A DNA stretch of 64,000 bases from Corynebacterium sp. ACRPS (GTDB taxonomy: Bacteria > Actinomycetota > Actinomycetes > Mycobacteriales > Mycobacteriaceae): NCBI RefSeq assembly GCF_022346005.1, contig NZ_JAKRMY010000009.1:1-64000 (forward strand), given 5' to 3'. Every line of letters begins with the position of its first letter. Position 1 is the stretch's first letter. Below the pieces are notes generated by a model. It saw only the letters and a program-made list of their open reading frames with translations. It searched no databases and was not told the origin of the DNA. A program made the translations under genes and the position numbers. Shown in pieces: positions 32,557 to 40,104 of this stretch.

Positions 32557-34147
32557 TTTCTTCTCCAGTATTTAAAGCTTGGGGTGTCACGAGGCGGAAG
32601 GTCACGCGCGCGCCGGGCGGGAGCTGCGCGCCGATGTCGATATCTTCCTCCAGCACGGTGGCGATGACGGGGTAGCCGCCGGTGACCGCGTGGTCGCGCA
32701 GGAAGACCACCGGCTTGCCATTCGGCGGGATCTGGATGGAACCGGCCACCATTCCCTCAGAGGGGAGCTCGCCGTCTTTCACGCGCTGCACGGTGATATC
32801 GGAAGTCTCTGCGCTGCCTTTAGCCCCGGAAAGCCGCAGGCCAACGCGGTTGGAATCAGAGGAAACGACCCATTCGGTATCCAGGAAGGTGGAGATATTA
32901 TCGCCAAACCAGTCATCGCGCGGGCCCAGCACGCAGCGCAGCGTCGCGCGCGTTTTTCCGGCGGAGTCAGCGGATACGCGCAGGGGGTTGACCAATTGTG
33001 CATCCGTCATGCCGGTGGAGCGCGGCAGCACACCGATGACATCGCCGGTGGTGACGGGATCGGGGCCGAGGCCGGAGAGGACGTCGGTGGCAGAGGAGCC
33101 GAGCTCGGACTCGGCAATGATGCCGCCGCGAATGGCCACGTAGTTGCGCATACCCACCGTTGCGGCACCGACCGTCACAGTCTGGCCGGCGGTTACGAGC
33201 ACCGGGCGGGCGAGGTGCACGGGCATCTCACCCAGGCGAACGCGCGCGGTGGCGCCGGTAACGCAGATGACGGTATCGGTAAGCGCGCGCAGCTTAATGC
33301 CGCCGATATTTTCTAGCACCGTCGCGCCCCGCGGATTGCCCACGGCAACGTTCGCGGTTGCCGCGGCGGCGTGGTCGGCGGCACCGGACGGGGTCACGCC
33401 GAGGTCGCCCACACCGGGGCGGCCTAGGTCTTGATAAAGCGTGAGCAGGCCCGCATCGAGGACCTCCATGCGGGGCAGGCGGGCCGGCGAGCGCTTGGAT
33501 TCCGCGCTGCGATCCACCAAGTCCGGCAGCTCGTCCACGGCGCGGTAGCGCACGCGGTCACCGGGCTGCACCAGCGCGGGCGGGTTCGCGTGCGAATCCC
33601 ACATCGGGGTATTGGTGGTACCGAGCAGCTGCCAGCCGCCTGGCGAAACGCGCGGGTAGACCGCAGAGAATTCGCCCGCGATGCCCACGGCGCCAGCCGG
33701 AACGGCCGTGCGCGGATCGGAGCGGCGTGGCACGGCCTTGGCCTGGGCCGGATCGGAAGGCGCGCAGTAGGTAAAACCGGGGGCAAAACCACCAAAGGCG
33801 GCGGTCCATTCGGCAGAGGTATGCCAGTCAATCAAGGCCTCGCGCGACATGCCGAGGAGCTCGGCGGCGGCGTCGACGTCTTCGCCATCGTAAAGCACGT
33901 CGATGTCTACCGTGCGCGCTTCCTTCGCGGTAGCGGCGGCAGGGGAGAAGTCTGCCAGAAACTCTGCGGCCGCGCGCGCGGAATTAGGCGCCTCAAAGGT
34001 AATGAGCAACGTGGTGGCGGCGGCAATGCAATCCACCTGATTCTTCAGCGGTTTAGCGGACAGCGCCGCATGCCACGCCATGACCTGTTCAAGCCCGTCC
34101 AAATCAATGAGCAGGGCGCGGGTGCCAACGAAGTGAATATGCGGCAT
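32546..34147 (-). CDS. pxpBC: 5-oxoprolinase subunits PxpB-PxpC fusion (KipI-KipA)
   Basis: With PxpA this opens 5-oxoproline to glutamate using ATP. The 533-aa protein is a fusion: residues ~1-205 are PxpB/KipI/AHS1 (FGGFAPGFTYC, RVSPGGWQLLGTT, VQPGDRVRY). Residues ~225-533 are PxpC/KipA/AHS2 (GLLTLYQDLGRPGVGDLGVTPSGAADHAA, NYVAIRGGI, VGPR-like LGPRDDWF, EWVVSSDSNRVGLRLSG). In E. coli and Bacillus these are separate proteins; the fused form fixes a 1:1 ratio. The start shares a base with the pxpA stop (TAATG at 34147). Confidence 0.93.
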   Translation of the reverse strand: MPHIHFVGTRALLIDLDGLEQVMAWHAALSAKPLKNQVDCIAAATTLLITFEAPNSARAAAEFLADFSPAAATAKEARTVDIDVLYDGEDVDAAAELLGMSREALIDWHTSAEWTAAFGGFAPGFTYCAPSDPAQAKAVPRRSDPRTAVPAGAVGIAGEFSAVYPRVSPGGWQLLGTTNTPMWDSHANPPALVQPGDRVRYRAVDELPDLVDRSAESKRSPARLPRMEVLDAGLLTLYQDLGRPGVGDLGVTPSGAADHAAAATANVAVGNPRGATVLENIGGIKLRALTDTVICVTGATARVRLGEMPVHLARPVLVTAGQTVTVGAATVGMRNYVAIRGGIIAESELGSSATDVLSGLGPDPVTTGDVIGVLPRSTGMTDAQLVNPLRVSADSAGKTRATLRCVLGPRDDWFGDNISTFLDTEWVVSSDSNRVGLRLSGAKGSAETSDITVQRVKDGELPSEGMVAGSIQIPPNGKPVVFLRDHAVTGGYPVIATVLEEDIDIGAQLPPGARVTFRLVTPQALNTGEENAD

Positions 34148-34908
34148 TAGATAAAGCTCCGAATGTCGATTCCTTCCGCGCTGAGGCGCTCGACCACACC
34201 GCGCAGCAGTTTCACGGAGCCCGGCGAGTCACCGTGGGTGCACACGGATTGGGCATCCACATCGAGCGTGGTGCCATCGATGGCGGTAATGGAGCCGGTT
34301 TGGGCGACTTCAAGCACGCGCTTGACGACATCCCCTTCATCCCCCATCACCGCATTGTCCTGCTTGCGTGAGACCAGCGTGCCATCCGGGTTGTAGTTGC
34401 GATCCGCGAAGGCCTCGCGGATGACGGTGAGGCCTTGCGATTCTGCGATATCGACCGCGAGGCCGCCCGGCAGCAGCATCACGGGGAGGTCACCGAAGGC
34501 CTTGATGCCTGCGATAACTCCCTTGGCTTGTGCTTCGTCTTTGACGATGGTGTTGTACATCGCGCCGTGCGGCTTCACATAAGACACCCGCGTGCCATTG
34601 GCGCGCGCCAGCGCATCGAGCGCACCAATTTGGTAGGTGACCTCGTCCGCGAGCTCCGCTGCATTGTAGTCGATGAAGCGGCGGCCAAAGCCGGCCGGAT
34701 CGTTATAGCCCACGTGTGCTCCGACCGTGACTCCCGCACGCGCCGCAGCCTTCAGGGTCTGGGCAATGGAGTGCGGATCACCGGCGTGGAAGCCGGTGGC
34801 GACATTGGCGGAGGAGACCATCTCCAGCATCGCGGCATCATCGGCTACCGGGTTGCCGGCGGTGGTTTCACCCAAGTCCGCGTTGAGATCAATGTGGAGC
34901 GAAGCCAT
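34147..34908 (-). CDS. pxpA: 5-oxoprolinase subunit PxpA (LamB/YcsF family)
   Basis: The 253-aa LamB/YcsF-family subunit of ATP-dependent 5-oxoprolinase. It has IDLNADLGETT, NVATGFHAGDPHSI, VGAHVGYNDPAGFGRR, YVKPHGAMYN, REAFADRNYNPDGTLVSR and CTHGDSPGS, i.e. the conserved Asp/His/Glu residues of the family. ATG 34908 follows AAGGAT at good spacing. It is the first gene of a pxpA-pxpBC-biotin carboxylase operon with a promoter at 34950-34979 and an operator between promoter and gene. Confidence 0.95.
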   Translation of the reverse strand: MASLHIDLNADLGETTAGNPVADDAAMLEMVSSANVATGFHAGDPHSIAQTLKAAARAGVTVGAHVGYNDPAGFGRRFIDYNAAELADEVTYQIGALDALARANGTRVSYVKPHGAMYNTIVKDEAQAKGVIAGIKAFGDLPVMLLPGGLAVDIAESQGLTVIREAFADRNYNPDGTLVSRKQDNAVMGDEGDVVKRVLEVAQTGSITAIDGTTLDVDAQSVCTHGDSPGSVKLLRGVVERLSAEGIDIRSFI

Positions 34909-34923
34909 TCAACACCATCCTTA

Positions 34924-34936
34924 ATTGTTGAACAAT
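34924..34936. promoter_or_regulatory. GntR-type operator upstream of pxpA
   Basis: ATTGTT-G-AACAAT is a perfect 13-bp odd palindrome with the same TTGTTGAACAA core as 27059-27069. It lies just downstream of the predicted pxpA transcription start, a roadblock position. Confidence 0.72.
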
Positions 34937-34949
34937 AAGTGTGGTTCCA

Positions 34950-34979
34950 AGTGTAACCCGTGCCACTGCCATTTGTGAA
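34950..34979 (-). promoter_or_regulatory. Promoter of the pxpA operon
   Basis: On the minus strand TTCACA (34974-34979) and TACACT (34950-34955) are spaced by 18 bp. The predicted start is near 34943, giving a leader of about 35 nt. Confidence 0.6.
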
Positions 34980-35053
34980 GGCGGTTACTCTTTGGGCGGA
35001 GTGGTGTCGATAGAACAGCTCCTCTCAGGAGCGGCCGTGGGCAAGGAAGAAAA

Positions 35054-37000
35054 CTAAGACTCCACGGCGGCTTGGGGTTCGACCTGGAGGACAGAGGAGA
35101 TGATCCCTTCTGCTTCTTCACAGGAGCTGGCCTCGTGCAGCTGGGCGCGGAAATCCTCCTTCATGATGGCGCGGGCGAGGGTGGACAGCAGCTTTAAGTG
35201 CTGTTTTCCGGCGTCATCGGGAACGGCGATAAGGAACGCTAAAGTCGTGGGCTCTTCGCCGCTTGCCCAGGTGATACCGCCCTCGGGAAGCCGGGCGAAG
35301 GCCAGAGTTGGTGCGGAAACTCCGGCGGAACGAGCGTGCGGGATGGCCACGCCGTGGCCCACGCCGGTGGAGTGTTGGGCCTCGCGGTTCAGGGCGGCAT
35401 CGGCAACCGCGGCGGCGTCGTTAATGCGGCCATCGGCGGCGGCGAGGGAAACGAGCGACTTGATGACGTCCTTCGGATCGGAACCGAGCGGTTCATCGAG
35501 GCTGATAGTAGAGGTACCGAGAAGAGGGAGCACTGCGGGTGACTCCGTTTCCTTGTCTGTTTCCGGGGAGCGCTGTGTCAGGCGAATGAGCAGGAGCATG
35601 AGCGCGGCACACACGGCAACGCCGCAGAGCATGGACAGGAAGAACCACGCCACTTGATCCACCGCGCCGAGGACGGCGACGATGGGGCCACCGTGCATGA
35701 CATGATCTTGGACCCCGAACGCGCCCGCCATCGCACCGGCGACGGCACCACCGGCGACGTTGGCCGGGATGACCTGCAGGGGACGCGCCGCCGCTAGGGG
35801 AATGGCGCCTTCGGTGATGCCGAAAAATCCCATGAATAGCGCGGCGATACCGGAATCCTTTTCCGCCTTATTGAACCAACCGCGGCGCAGGAGGGTGGAC
35901 ACGCCCACTGCGAGCGGCGGAACCGCAATCGCGGCGGCGGCCATACCCATCGGGGCTGCATTCCCCGCGGCGATCATGCCGCCGCCAAACAGGAAGGCTG
36001 TCTTATTGAAGGGCCCGCCCATATCGAAGGCGATCATCGCACCAATGATAAGACCCAGCACAATCGCAGACGAGCCCTGCAGCCCACCGAGGTATTCGGT
36101 CATGGCCTCGAAGGCGCTGGCAATCGGCGCGCCGATGAAATAGATGAAGGCCAAGCCCACTATCAGCGTGGTGAAAATCGGGATGACGATAATCGGCCAA
36201 ATCGGCGCGATGAATTTGTGCACCGGAATCTTCTTGATTGCAAGGGCCACGTAGCCGGAGAGGATACCGGTGACGATACCTCCCAAGAATCCGGCTCCGG
36301 CCTCGGACCCGTACAGCGAACCGGTCGTGGCGATGAGCCCGGTGATAAGCCCTGGCGCTAACCCCGGCCTATCCGCGATGCCAACGGCAATGTAACCAGA
36401 CAAGACCGGCACCATCAGCGAAAATGCCAGGCCACCAAGTTCATTGAGCGTATTCCAGAAGCTATCTTCAGGAATCGACAGCCCCTCCGGCGTGGGCGTG
36501 CCGCCCAAGGACAGCGCCACGGCGATGAGCAATCCGCCGGTAACCACGAAGGGAATCATGTGGGAAACGCCATTCATCAGCGCCTTGTACATGGTCTGCC
36601 CAATACCGCGCAGCCCAGCATCTCCCGCAGCGTCCTCCGCCTCGCTTTCCGATGCCCCGTTATCCTCACCCTTCCACGCTGCTGCCTCCAAGGACTTGGT
36701 TAACAGCCGCTCTGGGTGCTTGATGGCCTCGTCCACACCGGTTGCCACCAAGCGCTTGCCGTGGAATCGGTCCTTCGCGATGGTCGTATCGGCACCGATA
36801 ACAATCGAATCGGCTTCCTCGATGTCTTGTGTACTGAAGTTGCCCTCCACTCCGATGGAACCGTGCGTTTCAATCTTGATGCGGTAGCCCAGCTTTTTGG
36901 CGGCGGCCTCCAAGTTCTCGGCGGCCATATAGGTATGGGCGATACCCGTTGGGCACGCCGTGATGGCGAGAATGAAAGGCGAAGAATCTGATGTGCTCAT
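35054..37000 (-). CDS. Fructose-type PTS enzyme II, domain order B-C-A
   Basis: Imports and phosphorylates a sugar, probably fructose or a related hexose. The protein has 648 aa from ATG 37000. EIIB covers ~8-105 with phosphorylated Cys16 (ITACPTGIAHT). EIIC covers ~135-470, with about ten membrane segments and GFFGITEGAIP. EIIA covers ~505-640 with His555 (GVGHGVAIPHA). All phosphotransfer sites are intact. No 1-phosphofructokinase, EI or HPr gene is adjacent, so these must be encoded elsewhere. The upstream in-frame start at 37033 is not used because AAGAG precedes 37000 and the EIIB fold begins there. Confidence 0.92.
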   Translation of the reverse strand: MSTSDSSPFILAITACPTGIAHTYMAAENLEAAAKKLGYRIKIETHGSIGVEGNFSTQDIEEADSIVIGADTTIAKDRFHGKRLVATGVDEAIKHPERLLTKSLEAAAWKGEDNGASESEAEDAAGDAGLRGIGQTMYKALMNGVSHMIPFVVTGGLLIAVALSLGGTPTPEGLSIPEDSFWNTLNELGGLAFSLMVPVLSGYIAVGIADRPGLAPGLITGLIATTGSLYGSEAGAGFLGGIVTGILSGYVALAIKKIPVHKFIAPIWPIIVIPIFTTLIVGLAFIYFIGAPIASAFEAMTEYLGGLQGSSAIVLGLIIGAMIAFDMGGPFNKTAFLFGGGMIAAGNAAPMGMAAAAIAVPPLAVGVSTLLRRGWFNKAEKDSGIAALFMGFFGITEGAIPLAAARPLQVIPANVAGGAVAGAMAGAFGVQDHVMHGGPIVAVLGAVDQVAWFFLSMLCGVAVCAALMLLLIRLTQRSPETDKETESPAVLPLLGTSTISLDEPLGSDPKDVIKSLVSLAAADGRINDAAAVADAALNREAQHSTGVGHGVAIPHARSAGVSAPTLAFARLPEGGITWASGEEPTTLAFLIAVPDDAGKQHLKLLSTLARAIMKEDFRAQLHEASSCEEAEGIISSVLQVEPQAAVES

Positions 37001-37045
37001 ACTCTTATTAAAGGCACCCGTGTAAACGAGCACAAGGAAAAGGGG

Positions 37046-37227
37046 AGGTTCTTTGCGCAGAGTCCGCTGTATGGGGGCCTATGCGCGGGAGCCAATGCGC
37101 AGTGCCCGATGTACAACCTCTTCTGTGCAGGGTCTTATGCGCAACCTCCTATGCGCATCCTCCTCTGCGTCAATTGAAGGCGCGATGCGATTTTTGAGGG
37201 GCGACTTTGCTCAAAATGAGCATGGGA
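37046..37227. repeat. Intergenic repeat, copy 3 (diverged head and tail)
   Basis: The head has several TATGCGCA/ATGCGCA/GTGCAG words at irregular 15-25-bp spacing. The tail (37166-37227) matches the 65-bp tail of the other two copies at roughly 70 percent in its first half and keeps GACTTTGCTCA. It occupies most of the 349-bp divergent gap between the PTS gene and the 2H phosphoesterase gene. A small frame runs through it to 37316, but I do not call it a gene. Confidence 0.65.
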
Positions 37228-37349
37228 CCTATAGCATCGCGGAGATCGAACGATTGTTGACCGGCGGTACCCTAGAAACAGAACCGAAACCGCCCGCATC
37301 TTGGGCACACGAATGAATCGTGCCCACTTGAACCGAAGAAAGCCGCATC

Positions 37350-37859
37350 GTGAGTACAGCATCGCCGGATAATATCCTGCTCTACCTGCCGAAAAAGCAG
37401 GAAGAGCAGATTCGGGAGATCTTTGCAGGTCTTGCCGAGCGCGGATTCCCCGTACAAAATCAGCGCCCGCATATTACGGTGACTTTCGCGCAGGAGATGG
37501 AGCCCCACGTTGTAGAGCTTGCCGCGGAGCTTTTACCGCCGGTCATTCCGGCGACGTTTCGGCGCGTGGGAAACGTCATCTTCGGCACGAAGAGGAAACG
37601 GACCGTGGCATGCTTATTAGAGACCAGCGATGAACTCGAAATGGCAGCGCGGAAGATTAGCGCCGCCAATCCTGAGGGCCGCGGTCCGCGCTGGACGCCG
37701 CACCTGACCATGGGCCTGCGCTTACCGCGCGAGGATGTGGGTGGCTATTTAACCGCGATGGATGAGCTGACGTCCTCGCATTTCAAGGAACTTAACGCAG
37801 TAGAAGCGGCGTATTGGCGCCCGCACACGCAAGAAAAGACGGTGCTAGCGGGAGGCTAG
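37350..37859 (+). CDS. 2H phosphoesterase (2'-5' RNA ligase/LigT-like)
   Basis: A 169-aa protein with the two HxT/Sx motifs of the 2H superfamily: PHITVTF near residue 39 and PHLTMGL near 118. These enzymes hydrolyse or form 2',3'- or 2',5'-phosphodiesters in RNA; the substrate here is unknown. Start is GTG at 37350. The 3' end overlaps the convergent hepT gene by 15 bp. Confidence 0.83.
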   Translation: MSTASPDNILLYLPKKQEEQIREIFAGLAERGFPVQNQRPHITVTFAQEMEPHVVELAAELLPPVIPATFRRVGNVIFGTKRKRTVACLLETSDELEMAARKISAANPEGRGPRWTPHLTMGLRLPREDVGGYLTAMDELTSSHFKELNAVEAAYWRPHTQEKTVLAGG

Positions 37860-38279
37860 CCAGCGCGAAATCGATTTAACATATTGCGTATATACATCTA
37901 ATACTCGCGGGATTGAATTGGAGACGATTCCCAAATCCACTTCAACGTATTGGTGAGTAATGACATTGCGCAAAGCCGCACTCTTATAGAAATCTTGCTC
38001 CAGGTCGGAGGGCAAAACGCCCGCGCGAATGAGATCTTCGAAACCGCGACGGCTATTAGAGTCCGCAACGTTTAAGGTCGTTGCCGCAATGTGTTGGTTA
38101 ATATCCGTGGCAAGATCGATTACTTGCTGCAGCATGAAAAACACGGCATACATTTGTGAAAGGTCAGAGCGCAGTTCTTCCACGTCTGAATCCCGGTATT
38201 TTTCAAGTTCTCCAAGTATGCGCTGGAGGGAGACAAGCCTTTTGCGGATAGTGTCTGATTGAAAATCCCGTGGACTCAT
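37845..38279 (-). CDS. hepT: HepT-like HEPN toxin (DUF86)
   Basis: A 144-aa all-helical HEPN protein. The RX4-6HXY motif is present as RNVITHQY, with Arg104, His109 and Tyr111. In characterised type VII HepT-MntA systems the toxin is an RNase that is silenced by AMPylation of this Tyr. It starts at ATG 38279, overlapping the mntA stop as ATGA, so antitoxin is translated first. Other starts further upstream in this frame would lie inside mntA. Confidence 0.88.
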   Translation of the reverse strand: MSPRDFQSDTIRKRLVSLQRILGELEKYRDSDVEELRSDLSQMYAVFFMLQQVIDLATDINQHIAATTLNVADSNSRRGFEDLIRAGVLPSDLEQDFYKSAALRNVITHQYVEVDLGIVSNSIPRVLDVYTQYVKSISRWLASR

Positions 38280-38695
38280 GACATTAAGCTCCTGAGCTCG
38301 AACTCGCGGCGGTACGCCGTATTGATGTACTCCCGTGCCGCCATCATTTGCAGCGTTCCATATTTGGTATTGGATGGATCGACCAAGAGGTCGCACTTTT
38401 GCAGAGCTTCATGCTGCGCCACCGTGTCCGCAGTATCCAGGCACATGAGATCGATGCCGTCGCCATAGCGGGAGTAAAACGCCGTGGCAACGTCGAGCAC
38501 GTTCGGCCGGTCAGCTTTCGCACGCGAGAAATCGATCGAATAGGCAAGGTCAACATCATTCGCATTGGCGGCATTGACGTGCGCGCTGCCAAAAAGAACC
38601 AGCAGGTCAATGCCGGTATCCAAGCAGAATGACTCCAAGGACCCGTCATCGGCCTCGGCGCGCAACCGCGCGGCAAGCTGTGCTGGAGTGCTCAT
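38276..38695 (-). CDS. mntA: MntA-like nucleotidyltransferase antitoxin
   Basis: A 139-aa minimal nucleotidyltransferase that would AMPylate HepT. The active-site motif GSAHVNAANANDVDL has Gly36-Ser37 and Asp47-x-Asp49, with nine instead of the usual ten residues between GS and DXD, plus the later acidic DLMCLDTAD. ATG 38695 has TAAGGT 7 nt upstream (38703-38708), compatible with a leaderless start; AAGGTGATGG could equally be a ribosome site. Confidence 0.86.
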   Translation of the reverse strand: MSTPAQLAARLRAEADDGSLESFCLDTGIDLLVLFGSAHVNAANANDVDLAYSIDFSRAKADRPNVLDVATAFYSRYGDGIDLMCLDTADTVAQHEALQKCDLLVDPSNTKYGTLQMMAAREYINTAYRREFELRSLMS

Positions 38696-38751
38696 AACCA
38701 TCACCTTACCAACGCCGTGAGCAGGCGGATGCACGAAGAATTGTACTGTGC

Positions 38752-39954
38752 CTAAAGCAGCGCCTGAATCTCGCGGGCGACGCGCAAAACGGTGAGGTCT
38801 TGGCCCGGCTTGCCGATGACCTGCACCGCATCACCCACCCCCGTGGTTTCCCTCGTGCGCAGCGGGATAGTGATCGCCGGCCAGCCCAAGACATTGAATG
38901 GCTCGGTCCAGCGGCGCAGGCTGCCAGCAGAATCCGCAGTATTTTCTGCAGTGATGTCGTCCCACCTGATGGGACCGGCGTCGAGGGTGGGGGCGAGGAT
39001 GATGGGGGAGGCATCGACAAGCGTTAGTGCTTCCGTACGCAGTTGTTGTACCTGCTGCGCTGCAGCGTCGTATTCTGCCTGAGTAATATCCTGCCCGCCC
39101 AGGACGCGCTCCAAGATGACGCCCTGGTACTTATCCCGCTGATCGAGGTAGGGCTGGTGGACGGCGTAGGCCTCCTTGAGGCGCATCGGCGCGTAGAGCT
39201 TCGCGGTGGCAGCAATGGTGGATTCGAGCTGGGAGTAATCGAGGTCTTCTACGGCGGTGAACGTGGAATCCTGCAGCGCAGACAGCAGACCAGCAAAGCG
39301 CTCACCTTTGGTATTCAGCGCAGAGACATCGATGGTGGATACATTCTCGGCCGGCTCCGGTGTCTTATCCGCCGTTGCTAGCAGGGCCTGCTCGATGAGG
39401 TCGATGGAGCTGGCGAAGAATCCGATGCAATCGAAGCTTGGCGCGAAGGGGAAGACCCCATCGAGCGGGATCGTGCCGGTGGTTGGCTTAAATCCCAGCA
39501 CGCCTTGGCTGGCGGCCGGGACACGCACAGAACCTGCGCTATCGGAACCCACCGTGAGATCGAGCGCTCCGCACGCAACCAGCGCCGCCGACCCAGAGCT
39601 GGATCCGCCGCCGCAGACCTGCGGATCACGCGGATTGATGACGCGGCCATACGCGGAGGCATCGCCCAAGATGCCATAGGAAAATTCCTGGAGGTTGGCC
39701 TTGGCCACGGGAATCGCGCCGGCATCCATTAGCCGCTGTGCCACCGTGGCATTCTGCGTTGGAGCCGGTCCCGTATCAACGTTGGTGCCACAGGTCGTTG
39801 GCACTCCGGCGATATCCACGATGTCTTTAAAGGCAACGGGTAATCCGTGCAGCGTAGGGGCAGTATCCACGGTGTCCTCATCAAAAGGGATGGTGGAAAT
39901 TACCGCGTTAAACTCCTGCTGCGCGTGAGTCAGGCGGTCAGAAACTGTCGACAT
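38752..39954 (-). CDS. Amidase-signature family hydrolase
   Basis: A 400-aa serine amidase. The Ser-cisSer-Lys triad is complete: Lys43 (PVAFKDI), Ser118/119 in CGGGSSSGSAALV and nucleophile Ser142 in GSDSAGSVRVPAASQG. The rest of the family fold (GFKPTTGTIP, FDCIGFFA, NVLGWPAITIP) is present. It is shorter than GatA and lacks GatB/C neighbours, so it is a free amidase of unknown substrate rather than the tRNA amidotransferase. GAAAGGA lies 12 nt before ATG 39954. It is divergent from the nucleoside hydrolase gene. Confidence 0.88.
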   Translation of the reverse strand: MSTVSDRLTHAQQEFNAVISTIPFDEDTVDTAPTLHGLPVAFKDIVDIAGVPTTCGTNVDTGPAPTQNATVAQRLMDAGAIPVAKANLQEFSYGILGDASAYGRVINPRDPQVCGGGSSSGSAALVACGALDLTVGSDSAGSVRVPAASQGVLGFKPTTGTIPLDGVFPFAPSFDCIGFFASSIDLIEQALLATADKTPEPAENVSTIDVSALNTKGERFAGLLSALQDSTFTAVEDLDYSQLESTIAATAKLYAPMRLKEAYAVHQPYLDQRDKYQGVILERVLGGQDITQAEYDAAAQQVQQLRTEALTLVDASPIILAPTLDAGPIRWDDITAENTADSAGSLRRWTEPFNVLGWPAITIPLRTRETTGVGDAVQVIGKPGQDLTVLRVAREIQALL

Positions 39955-40104
39955 GGTGGGGCGAATTCCTTTCCACGACGGTTCATACCGTTTGCGGGGT
40001 GACTTGCTGCTTTCCAGGGTACAGCTGGTGAGCACGGAGGAAATGAAGCTGTGCCACACGATGAAACCGTGGCGGTCTTCACCGACCAAAAGTAGGCTCG
40101 AGAC

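Noticed and set aside
37053-37316. 87-codon frame through intergenic repeat copy 3
   Set aside because: Its start lies in the repeat head, no ribosome site is visible, and the corresponding tail in the other two copies does not keep the frame.
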